DNA of 64,000 nt, from contig NETF01000050.1 of NCBI GenBank assembly GCA_002172675.1, forward strand, positions 1 to 64,000, read 5' to 3'. Numbering within the stretch: the first letter of the stretch is position 1; each line of letters opens with the position of its first letter. Both the position numbers and the translations under genes were made by a program. Of this stretch, positions 18,993 through 27,747 are shown one piece after another. The notes under the pieces are model-generated. The model worked only from the letters and a program-made list of their open reading frames with translations. It was not told the origin of the DNA and ran no database searches. The stretch is from an unicellular cyanobacterium SU3 (GTDB lineage: Bacteria; Cyanobacteriota; Cyanobacteriia; Cyanobacteriales; Microcystaceae).

Positions 18993-19328
18993 TTAAAGAT
19001 ACTCGACGATACCTTGCATTTCTTCGGGAGACATCACTTCATAAATTAATATCAAACTACGGATAATCTCTCCTATAGAACGACTGCCTTTTTTACAGAA
19101 AGCAATGCCATAATGAGTCTTATCTTGACTAGCAATCTTGAGAAAATCAGTGTCATGGGTAACAATAACCCGTCTTTCTGTCTTCACAAAGGCTAATTGT
19201 TCCGTATCTGATGTTCCTGCCATATTCATATCAAATGTTGTCGTAACATCGATTCCTTGATTACGAAGAGCTAAGGCAACATCAGGGTCAACATTTTCAT
19301 CTAAATGATAACGAATCCTTTCACTCAC
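18993..19328 (-). CDS. DUF5615 PIN-like toxin-type protein
   Basis: 111 residues of the DUF5615 (Mut7-C/PIN-like) family. Acidic positions expected of a PIN-type nuclease are visible: LDENV near the start, GTSDTEQL in the middle and THDTDFL. The gene overlaps the upstream DUF433 gene by 8 bp, an arrangement seen repeatedly in cyanobacteria and treated as a VapBC-like toxin-antitoxin pair. RNase activity is inferred from family only. A repeat abuts the stop codon. Confidence 0.82.
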   Translation of the reverse strand: MSERIRYHLDENVDPDVALALRNQGIDVTTTFDMNMAGTSDTEQLAFVKTERRVIVTHDTDFLKIASQDKTHYGIAFCKKGSRSIGEIIRSLILIYEVMSPEEMQGIVEYL

Positions 19329-19632
19329 CCCGTAACATCCTCAATTTTGCTTGTAGAGGAGAGGGGTTATTTTTCTGAAATTCATCAGCAAACGCTTCGT
19401 CTTCAGCAATTTGTTGGTCAATTTCTTCTTTATATTCATAATAATAGGACATTGCTGCATAAACTGAAGCAAGAGAAAGATGATACTTTCCGGCAATAAG
19501 TTCTAGAGATTGACCCATTTTCAAATACATAATGGCAATTTCAGCCACTGTTATGCGACTCCCGACAAGATGGGGTTTGCCACCACGAATATCTGGGGTT
19601 ATTTTAATATGTTGGGTTACGGTTATAGTCAT
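19321..19632 (-). CDS. DUF433 antitoxin-like protein
   Basis: 103 residues. The DUF433 core is clear: ITPDIRGGKPHLVGSRITVA, then a helix-turn-helix-like LELIAGKYHLSLASVYAAMSYYYEYKEEID. The acidic C-terminal tail probably contacts the partner. It is the presumed DNA-binding antitoxin partner of the overlapping DUF5615 gene downstream. Confidence 0.85.
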   Translation of the reverse strand: MTITVTQHIKITPDIRGGKPHLVGSRITVAEIAIMYLKMGQSLELIAGKYHLSLASVYAAMSYYYEYKEEIDQQIAEDEAFADEFQKNNPSPLQAKLRMLRGE

Positions 19633-19701
19633 GGTTTTTCAAGCATTTTTAAAGGCATTATTGATATAATAATGTAAATAATCTATTCTCAGGTGGGAAT
19701 C

Positions 19702-20016
19702 GTATTGTTTCATTGAAAAAGTATTAATCATCATTACTAAACTATTGATCGCTGTTACAGAATGATTGATCGCCATTGCAAAATGATGACTCAGTGGTGA
19801 AATATAATTGACACTTGTTACAGAATAATTGATCTATAGTCCTACATTATTGATCACTGTTACAAAATGATGACTCAGTGGGGAAGTATAACTGACACTT
19901 GTTAAAGAATTATTGATCAACCTTGAAAAGCGATCGCACTTTATATTGAAACGATTCCCCACTGTTACAAAATAATTGCTCACTATTGAAACATAATTCA
20001 TACTAATTCTAACGTC
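19702..20016. repeat. 21-bp minisatellite, about 15 degenerate units
   Basis: Units of exactly 21 bp follow each other without gaps from 19702 (clear from 19723), with unit starts at 19744, 19765, 19786 and so on to 19996. The core is ATTGATC-ACTGTTACA-AAAT, the most common unit lying at 19849. A higher-order 84-bp period gives two 54-bp near-copies at 19781-19834 and 19865-19918. There are no spacers, so it is not CRISPR. Because 21 bp is seven codons, one minus-strand frame stays open through most of it, with one stop. Confidence 0.85.
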
Positions 20017-20178
20017 ATTACGAGGGATAAGAGGAATGTGAGCATCTTGCTCACTGGCTTTAATAATGTTACTTACTAGCTTCAACAATGTTGCTCACTA
20101 TAACCATATATTAGCGAGCAAGATGCTAGCACTACTTTAAATCTAACACCAATTTTTACAAGTTATTCGAGACTAAAG

Positions 20179-20216
20179 TCGTTATTGCGAAGGATAACAT
20201 AAACAGTCAGTTTTAA
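20179..20216. repeat. Partial copy of the 65-bp hairpin repeat
   Basis: GTCGTTATTGCGAAGGATAA followed by CATAAACAGTCAGTTTTAAT matches the left half of the copies at 18873 and 20289 with several mismatches. Confidence 0.5.
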
Positions 20217-20224
20217 TATGGTAA

Positions 20225-20241
20225 GGTGGGCATTGCCCACC
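20225..20241. repeat. GGTGGGCATTGCCCACC palindrome
   Basis: A 17-bp palindrome able to form a 7-bp hairpin. The same sequence occurs at 63054-63070 and with one change at 47834-47850, each time between genes and followed by CCTA(C/T)AAGG or a variant. It behaves as a dispersed REP-like element. Confidence 0.6.
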
Positions 20242-20288
20242 CTACAAGGTTTTGCTATTGCAACATAATTCATATCAATTCTAAATAG

Positions 20289-20353
20289 TCATTGCGAGGG
20301 GTAATATAAACAGTAGACTTTGATTCTAACTAAAAACACCCCGAAGCAATCTA
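20289..20353. repeat. Dispersed 65-bp hairpin repeat, copy B
   Basis: Same element as 18873-18937, same orientation, with a few substitutions: TCATTGCGAGGGGTAATA at the left, CACCCCGAAGCAATCTA at the right. Confidence 0.75.
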
Positions 20354-20488
20354 CCATAGACACAGAAATTACTTCACAGCAGTTTTCATATCAATACACT
20401 AACGGTCAAAATAAGAATTCTTCCTATACTCCCCACTCCCTGCTTCCTGCTCCCCTGCTCAACTTAACCATAACCTTTTTACTCAAGA

Positions 20489-22531
20489 CTAAATCCCATC
20501 ACACACCCCCCTATCCTCCTCCTTCACATCAGAATAAGGATTCTCTAAATAATCCCTAACCCAATCACAACTACGCTGCATTAACGAGTCTAAATCAATG
20601 TCCCACACTTTGATGGTGTTGTCTTCACTCCCAGACACTAAAGTTTTACCATCAGGGGTGATCGCCACGCTGCTGACCCAAGATTGATGATCGATAAAGC
20701 GGTTTCGTTCCTTTCTGTCATTAAGCAATTGTTGCAAAGCATTTATTACCACTGGGTTAGTCCTATCATGTTTTTGCAGAATTTTTTGGGCTTTAATAGC
20801 TGCCATAAAACCATCTAAGTCCCTGCCTTCATTCCTCACTAAAGATAAAGCATAACGACCCAAAGATTCCGCTTCATTCAGTTCTGCTTGTTTCGTTTTT
20901 TGCCACGCCATCCAACCTAAACTACTATTAATTAATACAGCAATTAATGACCCCGCCGCAATCCTCTGAGCGTTTCTTTTATCCCGTTTTTGCCGTTCTA
21001 GTTCTGCTCTTTGCTCATGCTCTCTTTCTTCGATACTTGCTTCAATAAACTCGATAGTAACCTCATCCAAGTTAGGCAGAGCTTTCTCCTTTCTCAGTTC
21101 AATAATTTTCGCTAACTTAGATCCTCTCCACAGTTCCCCTTTGGCTCTATTAAGATCATTTTTTCGCACTTCATCCCACTGTTTCGCATCAGCATATAAG
21201 CGATTTCTTAAAATAATAATGGTTTCTTTTTCTCGAATTAACTCCGTTAACACTTTCCAAGAACGAATTAAAGCTTCATGAGCGACTTCTACGGTTGCTT
21301 TGCCGTCTTCTCCTTTACTCACCAAAAGACGATTATCAATCAACTCATAAAGTACCTCTTTTTGGGTTTTATCTCCCTCAAAAATTGTTTTATCTACCCT
21401 TCGACTAACCGGTTCTTTTCCTTCTAAACTAATTAATTCGAGAAAGATTTGCTCCGCTACTTTTTGCTGCTGTTCATTAAAACTATCATAAATCTTATTC
21501 GCTTGTTGTTGTAGCGCACCGGTTACTCCTCCTAACTGTTGATAAGTCTCTCTCTTTAAAATTCTCTTTTCAATCTCATGTTTACTCTTATTCCACAATA
21601 AATCTAAGGTATATTGTAGCAGTGGCAAAGACCCCGCTTGCTGTTTAAAATCATCTATAATTTGCTCAATTAATCCCTGCTCAAAAATTACCCCATTTCT
21701 GGCTGCCGGTTCGGCAATAGCAAGTCTTAACTCGCTATCTTCCATATCCATTAATAAGCAATTATACGCTTGATAAATATTCCCTAAACTCGGATAAGGA
21801 CTTATTTTATCTAAAAAGTCTGCTCGCATCGTCATGACAATTTTTATCGCATGATCTTGCTTTCCTATTAATTGAATTAAGCTGTTAATAAAAACATTTC
21901 TTTCTCTCTTAGGGGTACGAGTAAATAACTCTTCAAATTGATCAATAAAAATTAGCCATTGAGACTCATTTCTTAAAGCTTGTACTACTTTAACTAGGGT
22001 TTCTTCTGCAACTTCTCGACTCAGTTTCGCTTCAGCTTGTCCATATTTAATGGCAAGGGGAAGATAAAAAGATTCAAAGGGATTAACATCAGGAACAAAG
22101 GTTAAATTAACTAATTGATTTGAACCAAAATGATCCTTTAACTTGGGAATTAAACCTGCTTGAACTAAGGAAGATTTACCGCTTCCTGACGCACCTAATA
22201 ATAATAAAACATTCTTTTCGATCAGATGATTTGTCAACTCAACAATCCAGGAATCACGTCCAAAAAACTTATCTTTATCCCCTTCTTCAAACTTTTCTAA
22301 ACCCTTATAAGGGGAACCTGTAATTAACTCCCTTTGTTTAATTTCAATTGAAGACTGTTGAGTAATAATATATTGATGAGTAACATTCCCTTCTATTACA
22401 TTAAAATCTCCCCCAATTTCCGAATAATAAGAATTAACATTTTTATTATTAGCGACATTATCCCCACTTCCTAAATGATGTTGTTCAAGGTGAGAATTTT
22501 GGTTAGAATTGGGTTCTGGTGACTGAGACAT
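20489..22531 (-). CDS. nSTAND1-type NTPase with a single remaining WD40 repeat
   Basis: 680 residues. A Gly/Asn-rich N-terminus (GSGDNVANNKNVNSYYSEIG) precedes an nSTAND1 NTPase: GSPYKGLEKFEEGDKDKFFG, Walker A LLGASGSGKSSLVQAG at about 112-120 and Walker B WLIFIDQFEELF near 197. A coiled region and a transmembrane helix (about 530-552) follow. Only one WD40 unit remains (VSSVAITPDGKTLVSGSED then NTIKVWD), running directly into the usual propeller-terminal tail (CDWVRDYL, CDGI). Relatives have 7-14 WD repeats; near-identical repeats probably recombined. STAND proteins act as sensors in signalling or conflict; with one blade the sensor cannot fold as a propeller. Confidence 0.82.
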   Translation of the reverse strand: MSQSPEPNSNQNSHLEQHHLGSGDNVANNKNVNSYYSEIGGDFNVIEGNVTHQYIITQQSSIEIKQRELITGSPYKGLEKFEEGDKDKFFGRDSWIVELTNHLIEKNVLLLLGASGSGKSSLVQAGLIPKLKDHFGSNQLVNLTFVPDVNPFESFYLPLAIKYGQAEAKLSREVAEETLVKVVQALRNESQWLIFIDQFEELFTRTPKRERNVFINSLIQLIGKQDHAIKIVMTMRADFLDKISPYPSLGNIYQAYNCLLMDMEDSELRLAIAEPAARNGVIFEQGLIEQIIDDFKQQAGSLPLLQYTLDLLWNKSKHEIEKRILKRETYQQLGGVTGALQQQANKIYDSFNEQQQKVAEQIFLELISLEGKEPVSRRVDKTIFEGDKTQKEVLYELIDNRLLVSKGEDGKATVEVAHEALIRSWKVLTELIREKETIIILRNRLYADAKQWDEVRKNDLNRAKGELWRGSKLAKIIELRKEKALPNLDEVTIEFIEASIEEREHEQRAELERQKRDKRNAQRIAAGSLIAVLINSSLGWMAWQKTKQAELNEAESLGRYALSLVRNEGRDLDGFMAAIKAQKILQKHDRTNPVVINALQQLLNDRKERNRFIDHQSWVSSVAITPDGKTLVSGSEDNTIKVWDIDLDSLMQRSCDWVRDYLENPYSDVKEEDRGVCDGI

Positions 22532-22663
22532 AATTAAGAGATGTTATGTAACATTTCAATATTAATTTATAGCAGTAGAAAATTGATAAAAACATAAAAA
22601 ATGTTTTTACCTGTCATTCCAAAAAACGAGGAATCTTATACCCATTCTCAGAAATAGGTAGAG

Positions 22664-22728
22664 AGATTGCTTCGGGGTACTTTCAGTAAAGTTTAAAGTT
22701 TACTGTTTATAATCACCCCTCGCAATGA
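22664..22728. repeat. Dispersed 65-bp hairpin repeat, copy C (inverted)
   Basis: AGATTGCTTCGGGGTAC to CACCCCTCGCAATGA, the reverse complement of copies A and B, between the STAND NTPase gene and the MATE gene. The rest of this 309-bp interval has only the short TAATCATAATGCCTAGTTCC repeat near 22777. Confidence 0.7.
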
Positions 22729-22840
22729 CAGGTTAAGTCTCTAATAAGTTTTGAGAATAGTATCATTAACATCTTAATCATAATGCCTAGTTCCACAATG
22801 TAACACTTAATACTTAAATTATCATGCAACAGGTTAAAAC

Positions 22841-24187
22841 TTATGATGACTCAAGAGGAAGATGATGACGGTTAACTTTCGGTAATTGTAAAAATAGAGT
22901 AATCATTAATGTTCCCATATAACCAGTTAATGCTGACCATAATAAATAATTATTTTGCCAATAATAAGCCATAATTGCCAAGGGTAAAAATCCGATTAAA
23001 AAGGCTATTAAAACGCCATTTCTTAAGATAGTTCCTTCTTTTAAACCGATAAAATATCCTTCTAACATAAAAGCAGTAGCAGTTAAGCACAAAAGGGGTA
23101 GTAACCATAAGGTATATTGTATCGCTGTTTGACTAATTTCTTGGTGATCAGTTAATAAGTTAAAAATAGTTTCAGGGAATAAAAACGGAATAACAGCAAA
23201 GCTTGAAGCAATTAGTAAACTATTAATAATAGAAACAACTAATAATGGTAAGATTTTTTCAATAGTTCCTTTTCCTTTAAAGTTTCCTGTTAAAGTTTGA
23301 AGTGTCATTCCTATTCCTTGAACTGTAAATTGACTCAATAAAGCAATTTGTAATAATAAACCATTAGCTGCTAAAATCTCAGTGCCTAGTAAAGCACTTA
23401 AATTAGTGAACAAAGAATAGGTAGAAATAAGAGCCAAAAATCTAATTAATATGTTCCCTTTTAAAGCAATAATTGATTTTAATTCGTGTTTATCTAATAC
23501 TCTCGTGAAAATCTCTGAAATTCTATCCCATTTAATACTTAGCACCATAAAAATAAAAGCAACGAATAAAGCTAAATACTGACTGATAGCAGTAGCTAAA
23601 CCTGCGCCCATACTTCCCCAATTCCAACGATAAATCATCAAGTAATCTAGGCCAACATTAGAAAAATTACCCACAAAAGATAATAATAAAATCGCTACTT
23701 TCATTTCTCTTCCTAAAAACCAACCAATGAAAACAAAATTAAGTAAAACTGCCGGGGTACCCCAAATTCTTGCTCGAAAATAATCAATTCCTGATGCTTC
23801 AATATTGGAAGAACCAGATAATAAAGTAAAGCCTATTTTTTCGATAGGATATTGTAAAATAAGAATAATACAAGCCATGCTTAAAGCAATTAAACCACTA
23901 CGTAAAATAGCCAGTAATATTCCTTCTTCGTCATCTCTTCCTACTGCTTGTGCGGTGATAGCATTGGTTCCCGAACGAATGAACTTTAAAACCCGATATA
24001 AATAGTCAAACAAAATGCTTCCCAAAATGACACCAGCTAAGTAACGAATGTCCTCTAAATGTCCTAAAAAAGCAGTGTCACATAACCCTGCTAAGGGAAC
24101 CATCATGTTAGATAAAACACTCACTGAAGCGAGGCGATAAAAGCGAGGTAAAAAGCTACGATATTCAACTGGAAGGGAAAAATTCAT
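22841..24187 (-). CDS. MATE family efflux transporter
   Basis: 448 residues with about 12 predicted transmembrane helices in two bundles. N-terminal family features include PLAGLCDTAFLGHL and an Asp in the first helix. The closest type is the DinF branch of MATE proteins, which exchange drugs or metabolites for H+ or Na+. Substrate unknown. Monocistronic, divergent from the FAD oxidoreductase gene across a 224-bp gap containing a HIP1 octamer. Confidence 0.88.
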   Translation of the reverse strand: MNFSLPVEYRSFLPRFYRLASVSVLSNMMVPLAGLCDTAFLGHLEDIRYLAGVILGSILFDYLYRVLKFIRSGTNAITAQAVGRDDEEGILLAILRSGLIALSMACIILILQYPIEKIGFTLLSGSSNIEASGIDYFRARIWGTPAVLLNFVFIGWFLGREMKVAILLLSFVGNFSNVGLDYLMIYRWNWGSMGAGLATAISQYLALFVAFIFMVLSIKWDRISEIFTRVLDKHELKSIIALKGNILIRFLALISTYSLFTNLSALLGTEILAANGLLLQIALLSQFTVQGIGMTLQTLTGNFKGKGTIEKILPLLVVSIINSLLIASSFAVIPFLFPETIFNLLTDHQEISQTAIQYTLWLLPLLCLTATAFMLEGYFIGLKEGTILRNGVLIAFLIGFLPLAIMAYYWQNNYLLWSALTGYMGTLMITLFLQLPKVNRHHLPLESS

Positions 24188-24411
24188 ATAGATAGTTAAC
24201 TGTCATCTGTGAATCTAACTAAACAATATATTATAACTAACTTTGACTTTACCTTACATACTCATGATTGAATCTAGTAGCAATAATAATTTCATAAGAT
24301 TCCAAAATTATTATTAAACATCAAATCAGCGATCGCCGATTTTTAAAATCTACGTTATAATCTGGTTTAGTCTATTAAATTAGTTTGAAAAATCGTTTTA
24401 TTATCCCATTT

Positions 24412-25884
24412 ATGAACCCCATTAAAGTCTCAGAAATTGAATATGTTGATGTTGTTGTTGTGGGTGGTGGTATTGCTGGAGTCGCCATTACTGAATTTTT
24501 AGCCCGTCATAGTAATTTATCCATTAAACTATTAGAAAAAGCTCCCCAACTGGGTACGTTAGCATCGGGAAAATTAGAAGGATGGTATCATACAGGTGCT
24601 TTATATTCTGGTCAAGATGATGCTCAAACATTTATTAATTGTGTTAACGGAGTAGAAGATTTAATTAACTTTTATACTCCTTATTTTAAGCAACAATGCA
24701 ATGTTAATTTAACAGAAAAAAACACTACCTTTTACACACCTGCTATTAGTCCTAACTCGAAAGGTTGGTTTAATGATGCCCCCGTTTATTTAATTCATCC
24801 CCAAGAAGATGCCCCAGAAATTTGCTCATCTCGTTTAAAAAGTGATGCAGTACAAATCAATATTCAACGGAATAGAGTCTTAGGAAGATTAGAAATTGCT
24901 TACGGAAGACAACATAATTGGTTAGTCAATAATCAATGTTTAGCTCCTACTTATGCACAAGTGGAAAATCACGAAGGGTTAAAATGTTCTTTAAAAAATT
25001 CAACAGAAAGCATTCGTAATCTTTGTCGTCAATTTGATAATTCATATCAGATAGAACCATCTAATTATGATTTCATTAAAACCTTAGATTGTTCAATGCA
25101 CACCAGTCGCATTTTAAAGGATTTAGTAACCAGTTGTTTAAGTTATGGGGTAACATTTGAAACTGGCATAAAAATTGAGAAGTTATTAATCGATAGTTAT
25201 GGTAAATTGAGGATAAAAAGTTTATTATGTAAGACAAAGGAAGGACGTTCAAAACGACTCAAAGCTAAGTTATTTATCTTTGCTGTTGGTGAAGGATTTG
25301 AACCCTTTTTAAAAGACTTACAAGTAAGGGCAAAATTAAAGAGAAGTCGTAGTGCAATGGTGGTTGCTTACCCTGCTTTAGTCAACACTAATTTTGTCAG
25401 AATGTCAACTAAAAATCGTTTTCATTTTAATCATTTTGTACAACAGAGGGAACTAGGAGAAGAAAAATATACTTATTCTTTATTAGCTGATTCTGGTTAT
25501 GCTAATGATGATAATAGGGATGGAGTCGATATTGAACCCATTTTAGAGTCAGCAGAACGTTATTTTGGTCAAGAAAAGTTATATAATCGTCAACTGTATA
25601 GTTATGAATGTGTGAAAACTGAATTTATTAGTCAAGAAGAACAAAAACGACGTTATAGTTATTGGATTGAATCGAATTCCGATAGTAATTATTTATGTGT
25701 ATTACCCGGTAAATTTTCCTTTTTTCCAACGGTTGCTTATCAAGCTTATCAACGGATTAAAACCTTACTAGATTTTGAAGAAACTAAGTCTAAAACTTCT
25801 TTTGAGTCTAATATAAATATTGAAAAAGAAGCTAATGAATTAGTGGCTGAATCTTTTCCAATGCAAATTTTTCTATCTCATTAG
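24412..25884 (+). CDS. FAD-dependent oxidoreductase (DAO-like)
   Basis: 490 residues from ATG 24412; a TTG at 24385 would add nine residues. The N-terminal Rossmann dinucleotide motif is VVVVGGGIAGVAITEFLARH, followed by the second FAD strand ending in LLEKAPQLGTLASGKLEGW, and a later FAVGEGF block. The pattern fits the D-amino-acid oxidase/glycerol-3-phosphate dehydrogenase superfamily. I cannot name the substrate, and neighbours do not help. Confidence 0.75.
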   Translation: MNPIKVSEIEYVDVVVVGGGIAGVAITEFLARHSNLSIKLLEKAPQLGTLASGKLEGWYHTGALYSGQDDAQTFINCVNGVEDLINFYTPYFKQQCNVNLTEKNTTFYTPAISPNSKGWFNDAPVYLIHPQEDAPEICSSRLKSDAVQINIQRNRVLGRLEIAYGRQHNWLVNNQCLAPTYAQVENHEGLKCSLKNSTESIRNLCRQFDNSYQIEPSNYDFIKTLDCSMHTSRILKDLVTSCLSYGVTFETGIKIEKLLIDSYGKLRIKSLLCKTKEGRSKRLKAKLFIFAVGEGFEPFLKDLQVRAKLKRSRSAMVVAYPALVNTNFVRMSTKNRFHFNHFVQQRELGEEKYTYSLLADSGYANDDNRDGVDIEPILESAERYFGQEKLYNRQLYSYECVKTEFISQEEQKRRYSYWIESNSDSNYLCVLPGKFSFFPTVAYQAYQRIKTLLDFEETKSKTSFESNINIEKEANELVAESFPMQIFLSH

Positions 25885-25955
25885 ACAAAGAATATTTGTC
25901 AAGAATATTCACATCAATTGAGACCAAAAAGGACTTAACCAATTTTCAGATTTCA

Positions 25956-26864
25956 TTAAAAAAAAAGATCATTGTTTCTATATTTTTGATTTTTCTTGAC
26001 ACCAAAATCTGTTAAATTTTCCATCCATTGTCGAGTTCCAAAAGATTGACAAGCAACTGCAGCAACTTCTGACGCTTTAGCCAAAGAATCCACGAAACTA
26101 TGAGTTAAAATAAAGTGACAAAATGCCCCATGAAAAATATCTCCTGCGCCTAAAGTGTCAATGGGTTTAATAGAAGAAACTTCTATACTATTAAACTGTC
26201 CATCTGTCCAATATTTGATAGGTTTCTCTCCATTGGTAATAGCAATATGAGGAATACCAATCTGTTTTAAATAAGTAAAAACGTCATCAGAATTATAGCA
26301 ATTGGGGGGATAAAAGTTAGCTGAACAAACAGCATATTTAACATAAGGTAAAATATTTTCAAAGCCAGGTTTCCAACTGCCACCATCAATTATGATAGGA
26401 ATGTCTCTAAAATTGGCTTCTTGGGCAATAACTTGACTGACAGCCATTTGATGTCCATCAATCAAAATAATATCAATATCCTGTAAAATTTCTAAGGATA
26501 ATTTATCGGCTTTTGCCTGAGATTTGATAGCATTAATAGAGATAACAGCCCGTTCCCCTGTGGTTTTATTAACAATAATTGAAGAAGTTGGAGGGGATTC
26601 GGGATGATAAGGAGAAAGATCAAAAACACTTAAAGAACAATCTTCTAATTCTGCACAAATGAGTTGACTAATGGGATGATTACCAATCATACTTAAGAGG
26701 GTTACTTGATGACCAAACTTTTGAAAAGTAATGGCTGCATTAGTAGCGGGTCCACCAGCTGCAATGGTTTGATCAAGTGCTACAATTTTCTCATTAGAAT
26801 GGGGAAAATGATCCGCAAGATAAATAATATCGAGAGTCGTCAAACCGACAAATAATCCATTCAT
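25956..26864 (-). CDS. PfkB-family sugar/nucleoside kinase
   Basis: 302 residues of the ribokinase superfamily. The N-terminal signature is AAGGPATNAAITFQKFG and the C-terminal PfkB signature IDTLGAGDIFHGAF holds the catalytic Asp and anion hole. Substrate cannot be assigned. Its start codon overlaps that of the divergent rsmI gene: the four bases CATG at 26862-26865 contain both ATGs, so each promoter must lie inside the other gene's 5' region or the true rsmI start is downstream. Confidence 0.86.
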   Translation of the reverse strand: MNGLFVGLTTLDIIYLADHFPHSNEKIVALDQTIAAGGPATNAAITFQKFGHQVTLLSMIGNHPISQLICAELEDCSLSVFDLSPYHPESPPTSSIIVNKTTGERAVISINAIKSQAKADKLSLEILQDIDIILIDGHQMAVSQVIAQEANFRDIPIIIDGGSWKPGFENILPYVKYAVCSANFYPPNCYNSDDVFTYLKQIGIPHIAITNGEKPIKYWTDGQFNSIEVSSIKPIDTLGAGDIFHGAFCHFILTHSFVDSLAKASEVAAVACQSFGTRQWMENLTDFGVKKNQKYRNNDLFF

Positions 26865-27726
26865 GACTAATATAATGAATAATGAAAGTTTACAGCAGGG
26901 AACACTTTATATTGTGGGAACACCCATCGGAAATTTAGAAGATATTACCTTTCGGGCGATCCGAATTTTAAAATCAGTTAATCTTATCGCTGCAGAAGAT
27001 ACCCGTCATACTGCTAAACTTTTGCATCATTTCCAGATTACTACGCCTCAAATTAGTTATCATCATCATAATCGCACGGCTCGCCAAACTGAATTATTAA
27101 ACTATCTTGAAGAAGGGCAAACTATTGCGTTAGTAACCGATGCAGGAATGCCAGGTATTTCTGATCCAGGATACGATTTAATTAGTGCTTCTATTATAGC
27201 AAATATTCCTGTTATTCCTATCCCTGGACCCACAGCTGCTATTACAGCCCTTTCTGTCTCTGGTTTGGCTACAGATCGTTTTATTTTTGAGGGTTTTCTC
27301 CCCTTAAAAGGAAAAGAAAGACGCGATCGCTTGCAAGCGTTAAAAACAGAAACTCGTACAATTATTCTATATGAAGCCCCCCATCGTTTACTGAAAACTT
27401 TAACAGATTTACAAGAGATTTATGGTAAAGATCATCAGCTTACTGTAGGGAGAGAAATTACCAAACGTTATGAAGAATTTTGGCGAGGAAGTTTAGAAGA
27501 TGCTATCTTATATTATCATAATTCTCAGCAAATCAAAGGGGAATTTACCTTAATTCTTGCTGGTTGTTCTCAAAGTCGTTTTCTTGAATTAACTGTTGAT
27601 CAATTAAGAGATGAATTACAACAATTATTAGACCAAGGAATGACGCGATCGCAAGCCAGTCGTCAACTCGCAGAAGTCACTACTTTTTCCCGTCGTCAAA
27701 TTTATAATTTATCTTTAGATAATTAG
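26863..27726 (+). CDS. rsmI: 16S rRNA 2'-O-ribose C1402 methyltransferase RsmI
   Basis: 287 residues. Signature blocks: LYIVGTPIGNLEDITFRAIR, AAEDTRHTAKLL, VTDAGMPGISDPGYDLI and YEAPHRLLKTL, all typical of the RsmI branch of tetrapyrrole-methylase-fold enzymes. It uses SAM to methylate C1402 in the ribosomal decoding centre. ATG 26863 overlaps the PfkB start; ATG 26875 is an equally possible start and would leave the conserved block intact. Confidence 0.93.
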   Translation: MTNIMNNESLQQGTLYIVGTPIGNLEDITFRAIRILKSVNLIAAEDTRHTAKLLHHFQITTPQISYHHHNRTARQTELLNYLEEGQTIALVTDAGMPGISDPGYDLISASIIANIPVIPIPGPTAAITALSVSGLATDRFIFEGFLPLKGKERRDRLQALKTETRTIILYEAPHRLLKTLTDLQEIYGKDHQLTVGREITKRYEEFWRGSLEDAILYYHNSQQIKGEFTLILAGCSQSRFLELTVDQLRDELQQLLDQGMTRSQASRQLAEVTTFSRRQIYNLSLDN

Positions 27727-27747
27727 CTTTTTTTTACAACAATTACA

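Noticed and set aside
19744..20016. CRISPR array
   Set aside because: Units are contiguous 21-bp repeats with no unique spacers, and there are no cas genes nearby.
19834..20088. 84-codon minus-strand ORF as a gene
   Set aside because: It follows from the 21-bp periodicity of the minisatellite; no ribosome site, and the frame is cut inside the array.
20320..20559. 79-codon plus-strand ORF at the 3' end of the STAND gene
   Set aside because: Thr/Pro/Ser-rich translation through a repeat and antisense to a clear gene; no ribosome site.
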